Assembly: GCA_902492755.1 (NCBI GenBank)
Contig: CABUNB010000026.1
Coordinates: 1 to 32,942, forward strand
Origin: an uncultured Collinsella sp.
Lineage (GTDB): Bacteria; Actinomycetota; Coriobacteriia; Coriobacteriales; Coriobacteriaceae
Length of the DNA: 32,942 nucleotides
Direction: 5' to 3'
The first letter of the stretch is position 1; every line of letters begins with the position of its first letter. Positions 28,900-32,942 of this stretch are shown here, piece after piece. The translations under genes and the position numbers were made by a program. Below the pieces are notes generated by a model. It made no database searches. It saw only the letters and a program-made list of their open reading frames with translations, and had not been told where the DNA came from.

Positions 28900-30879
28900 A
28901 TGACCGATAGCATGCAGCAGATGGCGCTCGACACGCTCGGCGCCTATTTTGGCTACACCTCGTTTCGCCCGGGACAGGACCGCATGGTCGATGCGATCCT
29001 TGCCGGTTGCGACGCGCTGGGTGTTATGCCCACGGGCGCCGGCAAGTCTATTTGCTACCAGGTGCCCGCGCTCATGCTGCCCGGCATCACCTTTGTGGTG
29101 AGTCCGTTGCTCTCGCTTATGGAGGACCAGACCCGTGCGTTGCTCGCGGCGGGTGCGCGCCCCAGCTATCTCAACTCCAGCCTTACTCCGGCCCAGCAAA
29201 ACACCGTGCTCAAGCGGGCACGCGAGGGCCGCTACCAGCTTATGTACGTGGCGCCCGAGCGCCTGCTCGAGCCGCGCTTTTTAGCCTTTGCGCAGGAGGC
29301 CGCGGCGGACGGCGGCATCGGCGTGCCGCTCGTGGCCATTGACGAGGCCCACTGCGTAAGCCAATGGGGCCAGGATTTCCGCCCCGCCTACCTTCAGATT
29401 CGCGAGTTCATCGATTCCCTGCCGCAGCGCCCCATCGTGGCGGCCTTTACCGCTACGGCGACCGAGCGCGTGCGCGCGGACATTCAGCAGATGCTCGGCC
29501 TGCAAAACCCTGCGACGGTGGTGACGGGCTTCGATCGCAAGAACCTCTACTTTGGCTGCGAGGAGATGGGCGACAAGGCCAAGGCCGCGTGGGTGCGCGA
29601 CTATGTGATCGCGCATTCGGGCGAGAGCGGCATCGTGTATTGCTCGACCCGCAAGACGGTCGATGCGCTGGCAGGTGAGCTTGCCGAGGCGCTGGGTCCC
29701 AGCGGCATTCGCGTTGGCCGCTACCATGCCGGTATGGGCAACGACGCCCGTCGCCAAAGCCAGCGCGCCTTTATCGACGACGATATTCAGGTGATGGTTG
29801 CCACCAATGCCTTTGGCATGGGTATCGACAAGCCCAACGTGCGCTACGTGATCCACAACAACGTGCCCGAGAGCATCGAGGCCTACTACCAGGAGGCGGG
29901 CCGCGCCGGCCGCGATGGCGACCCGGCCAGCTGCCACCTGCTGTGGAACGGCAACGATTTTCGCATGCGTCGCTTTTTGATCGACCGCGGCGATGCTGCC
30001 GACGAGGCGCTCGACGACGAGCAGCGTGCGTGGGCGCTTCAGAATCGATATCGTCTGCTCAGCCAGATGGAGGGCTACTGCAATACCACCGGTTGCCTGC
30101 GCGAATACATGCTGCGCTACTTTGGCGACGAGGCCGCAGCCGAGCATGCGACCGCAGCTGGTGCGGGCGGCACCGCAGACGACGCCGAGGGCTGCGGCAA
30201 CTGCAGCAACTGTCTCACGCAGTTCGAGGTCGAGGACGTCACCGATATGGCCCGCGCCGCCGTGCGTTATGTGGCCACGCGTCCCATGCGCTTTGGCAAG
30301 TCGCTCATCGCCGATGTGCTTCACGGCGGCAACACCGAGCGCATTCGCCAGATGCATTTGGACGAGGACCGTGGCTATGGTGAGCTGTCGAGCGAATCGG
30401 TCGGGCGCATTAAGGACATCATCGGGCAGCTGTGCGGCCGCGGTTATTTGGCAACCTCGCAGGGGCAGTACCCGGTCGTGGGTCTGGGTCCGCGTGCCGG
30501 CGAAGTCGAGGATGCGGCGTTTGCCTTTACCGTTAAGCGTCGTGCGTCCAAGCGCAAGGCCTCGGCCCGCGCCCGCCGTGCGGTGGATCTGCTGCGCGAG
30601 GAGGCCGAGCTGGATCAACGCCCGCGCGTGGGCGACGATGCCGAGCTGTTCGAGCGCCTGCGTGCCCTCCGCAAGGAGATCTCTGCGGAGCTGGAGATGG
30701 CGCCGTATATGGTCTTTTCTGACAAGGCCCTGCGCGGCCTGTGCCGCCTGCGCCCGCAGACACGCGACGAGCTGATCCAGGTTAACGGCATTGGCGAGAA
30801 AAAAGCCGACGCCTTTGGCGAGCAGTTTATGACGGCGATTGAAGAGTTTGAGTCCGAGCATGCGCGGGATGGAGCGTAA
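28900..30879 (+). CDS. recQ: ATP-dependent DNA helicase RecQ
   Basis: The 659-residue protein is a RecQ helicase. The N-terminal helicase core has FRPGQ near 22, Walker A MPTGAGKS near 43-50, DEAH (148-151), FTATAT, and motif VI in EAYYQEAGRAGRDG near 328-341. The RecQ-C-terminal zinc region has cysteines in YCNTTGC (about 393-399) and CGNCSNC (about 431-437). A winged helix follows, and the HRDC domain (about 575-650) ends in VNGIGEKKADAFGEQF. RecQ unwinds recombination and replication intermediates. AGGAAACC precedes the start weakly. The third gntR gene starts three bases after its stop. Confidence 0.97.
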   Translation: MTDSMQQMALDTLGAYFGYTSFRPGQDRMVDAILAGCDALGVMPTGAGKSICYQVPALMLPGITFVVSPLLSLMEDQTRALLAAGARPSYLNSSLTPAQQNTVLKRAREGRYQLMYVAPERLLEPRFLAFAQEAAADGGIGVPLVAIDEAHCVSQWGQDFRPAYLQIREFIDSLPQRPIVAAFTATATERVRADIQQMLGLQNPATVVTGFDRKNLYFGCEEMGDKAKAAWVRDYVIAHSGESGIVYCSTRKTVDALAGELAEALGPSGIRVGRYHAGMGNDARRQSQRAFIDDDIQVMVATNAFGMGIDKPNVRYVIHNNVPESIEAYYQEAGRAGRDGDPASCHLLWNGNDFRMRRFLIDRGDAADEALDDEQRAWALQNRYRLLSQMEGYCNTTGCLREYMLRYFGDEAAAEHATAAGAGGTADDAEGCGNCSNCLTQFEVEDVTDMARAAVRYVATRPMRFGKSLIADVLHGGNTERIRQMHLDEDRGYGELSSESVGRIKDIIGQLCGRGYLATSQGQYPVVGLGPRAGEVEDAAFAFTVKRRASKRKASARARRAVDLLREEAELDQRPRVGDDAELFERLRALRKEISAELEMAPYMVFSDKALRGLCRLRPQTRDELIQVNGIGEKKADAFGEQFMTAIEEFESEHARDGA

Positions 30880-30881
30880 CG

Positions 30882-31637
30882 ATGGCTTTCGATAGCAAGA
30901 CCGACCGTACTGACGTGCCCGCCGTGCCGCTGTACCAGCAGGTCATGGACGACCTAAAGGGCGAGATCGCGCGCGGCGTGTACGCAGCCGGCTCGCGCAT
31001 TCCTTCCGAGATGGAGCTCGCGAAGTCCTACGGCGTGGGGCGCGTCACCGTGCGTCGCGCCATCGAGGAGCTGTCGCGTGCGGGGTATCTCAACCGCCAG
31101 CAGGGGAGGGGCACCTTTGTGTGCGCTCCCAAGCTCAAGCGCAAGATTCGCCAGAAGGGTGACGTCCAGAGCTTTACTGAGGGTTGTGCTGCCAACGACA
31201 TGGTGCCGGGTGCGCGTCTGGTGTCGCGCACGGTGGTCGCAGCGACGCACGAGGATGCGGCGTTCTTTGGCGTGGAGCCCGGCTGCGAGCTTATCGTGGT
31301 CGAACGCGTGCGCACAGCCGACGGCATCCCCGTTATGCTTGAGAACAACGCCTTTGTGCTCGCCGACCATCCCTATCTGCAGACGCTTGCCGACAAGGAC
31401 CTCACGGACAATTCCATCTTTGCGCTCGTTGCCGAGCATTCGGGTCGCGCGCCGCTCAAGTCCGACCCCTGCACCGTGGAGATTGCGCTTGCCGATGCTC
31501 AGGCGGCCCCGCTGTTGGAGGTGCCGGTCGGTGAGCCGCTCTTCTATATGGAGGCGTACTTTACCGATGAGGACGAGCGCCCCTTGCTGCTCGGCCGCCA
31601 AAAGATCGTGGGCTCGCGCTACGTGTTCGACATCTAA
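30882..31637 (+). CDS. GntR-family regulator with UTRA domain (regulator 3)
   Basis: The 251-residue HutC-type regulator is similar to regulator 2. Its winged helix (about 15-85) runs PLYQQVMDDLKGEIARGVY, RIPSEMELAKSYGVGRVTV, RRAIEELSRAGYLNRQQGRG, and its UTRA domain (about 95-248) ends GRQKIVGSRYVFDI. It starts only three bases after the recQ stop, with GGAGCG as ribosome site, so it is at least partly expressed with recQ. The next gene is the third SIS deglycase, reached through a 144-bp region holding two copies of an ATAG(A/G)ACAAC-ATAGAAC tandem repeat. It is the natural candidate to bind these and control the SIS gene. Confidence 0.93.
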   Translation: MAFDSKTDRTDVPAVPLYQQVMDDLKGEIARGVYAAGSRIPSEMELAKSYGVGRVTVRRAIEELSRAGYLNRQQGRGTFVCAPKLKRKIRQKGDVQSFTEGCAANDMVPGARLVSRTVVAATHEDAAFFGVEPGCELIVVERVRTADGIPVMLENNAFVLADHPYLQTLADKDLTDNSIFALVAEHSGRAPLKSDPCTVEIALADAQAAPLLEVPVGEPLFYMEAYFTDEDERPLLLGRQKIVGSRYVFDI

Positions 31638-31645
31638 CGTCCACA

Positions 31646-31666
31646 GATAGAACAACATAGAACAAA
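31646..31666. promoter_or_regulatory. Tandem-repeat operator 1 before SIS copy 3
   Basis: GATAGAACAAC followed directly by ATAGAACAAA, a 10-bp period. The same arrangement with one change in the first half recurs 62 bp downstream. Confidence 0.6.
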
Positions 31667-31702
31667 TTTGCTAAGATGACTTCACGGGCGTTGTTGCACG
31701 TG

Positions 31703-31728
31703 TTATAAATAGGACAACATAGAACGAC
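31703..31728. promoter_or_regulatory. Tandem-repeat operator 2 overlapping a -10-like element
   Basis: AATAGGACAAC then ATAGAACGAC (31708-31728). TTATAAAT (31703-31710) at its left edge is a plausible -10, so a bound repressor would occlude the start region. The best -35 at 17 bp (TTCACG, 31681-31686) is weak. Confidence 0.55.
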
Positions 31729-31781
31729 AGCAGGTACGAGCTGCCGTCGCTCAAAACCGCCGCACAAGGAGGAACATCAGG

Positions 31782-32750
31782 ATGAACGCACACGATCTGA
31801 TTCAGGAAATCATCGAGCGCAAGGGCAAGATTGAGAACGTCTTTTGGATCGCCTGTGGCGGTTCGATGATCGACCTGATGCCGGCCAACGAGCTGCTCAA
31901 GCGCGAGGCCACCACGTTTACCTCGACGGTCTACACGGCACGCGAGTTTTGCCTGATGGCCCCCAAGAGCCTTGGCGAGAAGTCGCTCGTTATTGCCTGC
32001 AGCCACAGCGGCAACACGCAAGAGGTCGTCGATGGCTGCGAGATGGCGTTGGCTGCCGGCGCCGAGGTCGTCGCCATGACCGACTGCGAGGGCTCCAAGA
32101 TTGACAACGGCAAGTGGATCACCTGGGTCTACCCGTGGGGCGAGGGTGTGCCGCAGGCCGAGGTGCCGCAGGGCATCGGCGCTCTGATCGCCGCCGAGCT
32201 GCTCGACCAGCAGGAAGGCTACGAGGCACTCGCCGACATGTACGAGGGCCTCAAGCAGATGGATGCGCTGCTGCCCGCCGCCCGCGAGAAGGTCAACGCC
32301 GAGCTGGGCGCTCGCTTTGCCGAGCTCTGCCAGCAGCACGAGTTTATCTATATCCTGGGCTCCGGCCCCAACTTTAGCCAGACCTACGCCATGGCGATCT
32401 GCTCGCTCATGGAGATGCAGTGGCAGCACTGCTGCTACATCCACTCCGGCGAGTATTTCCACGGCCCGTTCGAGGCCACCGAGCCCGGCGTGTTCTACTT
32501 TGTGCAGCTCGGATCGGGCGAGTGCCGCCCCATGGAGGAGCGCGCGCTGGCGTTCCTCAACACGCACACCGATACGATTATGGTGCTCGACGCGCTTGAG
32601 TACGGCGTGGGCGAAGTGCCCGCCAGCGTGCGTTCGTTCTTGGAGCCGATCTTCTTCTACGCGATGAGCTGCGAGCTGCGCGCCGCCCGCGGCAAGGTGT
32701 TCGACCACAGCCCCGAGATCCGTCGCTACATGGGCATCGAGCGGTACTAG
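31782..32750 (+). CDS. SIS-domain sugar-amine deglycase (FrlB-like), copy 3
   Basis: The 322-residue protein is the closest of the three to FrlB-type fructoselysine 6-phosphate deglycase. The first SIS domain has VFWIACGGSMIDLMPANELL (about 20-39) and LVIACSHSGNTQEVVDGCEM. The second carries SGEYFHGPFEATEPGVFYFVQL with Glu224, followed by ECRPMEERALAFLNTHTDTIMVLD. The C-terminal FDHSPEIRRYMGIERY corresponds to the conserved His and RRY of FrlB. It would split a 6-phosphorylated Amadori product. A full AAGGAGG ribosome site precedes ATG 31782. It stands alone after gntR-3 with its own operators and terminator, so its substrate may enter by the PTS encoded upstream or by another transporter. 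Confidence 0.92.
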   Translation: MNAHDLIQEIIERKGKIENVFWIACGGSMIDLMPANELLKREATTFTSTVYTAREFCLMAPKSLGEKSLVIACSHSGNTQEVVDGCEMALAAGAEVVAMTDCEGSKIDNGKWITWVYPWGEGVPQAEVPQGIGALIAAELLDQQEGYEALADMYEGLKQMDALLPAAREKVNAELGARFAELCQQHEFIYILGSGPNFSQTYAMAICSLMEMQWQHCCYIHSGEYFHGPFEATEPGVFYFVQLGSGECRPMEERALAFLNTHTDTIMVLDALEYGVGEVPASVRSFLEPIFFYAMSCELRAARGKVFDHSPEIRRYMGIERY

Positions 32751-32774
32751 GTACCGGGAATTATCTTTTACGAC

Positions 32775-32804
32775 GGGGCCTGCGCCATGCGCGAGCCCCT
32801 TTTT
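32775..32804 (+). terminator. Rho-independent terminator after SIS copy 3
   Basis: GGGGC (32775-32779) and GCCCC (32795-32799) enclose a further GCGC/GCGC stem and are followed by TTTTT. The last 138 bases of the window hold no recognisable gene; TCTGCGCG (32828-32835) and CGCGCAGA (32895-32902) form a weak inverted repeat there. Confidence 0.8.
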
Positions 32805-32942
32805 GCGTTGCGGCGGCCGGATTCGTGTCTGCGCGAAAACGAAGGTGAATACTTTTCCGCGAAGTGAACGACCTATTTTGGACCCCCGGTCGCGCGCGCA
32901 GACGTGGTGTAAGAGCGTCCTGAGGTCCGTCGCTGCAAGTCC

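Noticed and set aside
29281..30861. Open frame of 526 codons on the minus strand opposite recQ
   Set aside because: Shadow of the recQ coding frame; low-complexity composition and no domain.

Overview
The window reads as chromosomal DNA of a high-GC anaerobic gut actinobacterium of the class Coriobacteriia, most likely Collinsella. The basis is the GC-rich codon use, the man-family PTS with FrlB-like deglycases, and the style of the intergenic palindromes. This is pattern recognition from sequence only; no database was searched.

Left part (1-10.4 kb), mostly housekeeping and stress genes. It opens with a tRNA-Asp(GTC) with its own promoter and terminator. Next come an Rrf2-type regulator followed 21 nt later by a MutY-like adenine glycosylase without the usual iron-sulfur cysteines, then a rubrerythrin. 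A gene-poor 0.7 kb stretch carries a 205-bp candidate MITE with 24-bp inverted ends. It is followed by a small membrane protein, a translationally coupled nucleotidyltransferase/HTH pair that looks like a toxin-antitoxin module (3950-5040), rmuC, an ABC exporter half-transporter, nth (endonuclease III) and a zinc-ribbon membrane protein.

Middle part (10.4-18.5 kb). An ATP-grasp (glutathionylspermidine-synthase-like) gene sits between two copies of a 45-bp direct repeat. It is followed by mfd, a PAP2 phosphatase, a threonine-aldolase-family PLP enzyme and a GNAT acetyltransferase.

Right part (18.5-32.9 kb), a sugar-amine utilisation island. It holds three SIS-domain proteins of the FrlB/GfrE/GfrF/FraB deglycase type, a mannose-family PTS (fused EIIAB, EIIC, EIID), a DMT-family exporter and a HAD phosphatase. 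Three GntR/UTRA regulators are present, each with its own recognisable operator family: AAC(C/A)TGTAT-N2-AACTTGTATGC around the first gntR and SIS gene, G(A/T)CGTTATA before the DMT gene, the PTS operon and the second gntR, and ATAG(A/G)ACAAC-ATAGAAC before the third SIS gene. The simplest model is uptake and phosphorylation of glycated amino acids (fructoselysine/glucoselysine-like Amadori compounds) by the PTS, followed by cleavage by several SIS deglycases with different specificity, each branch sensed by its own GntR repressor. A YitT-family membrane protein and recQ are interspersed.

The intergenic regions are rich in palindromes. Several share a GGGGAC/GGGACAG core inside unrelated stems, and another repeat family (CGACGCTGCAAACGCCCC, six variable bases, GCAATCTGAC) occurs twice. 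No CRISPR array, rRNA, phage gene or complete insertion sequence was seen.
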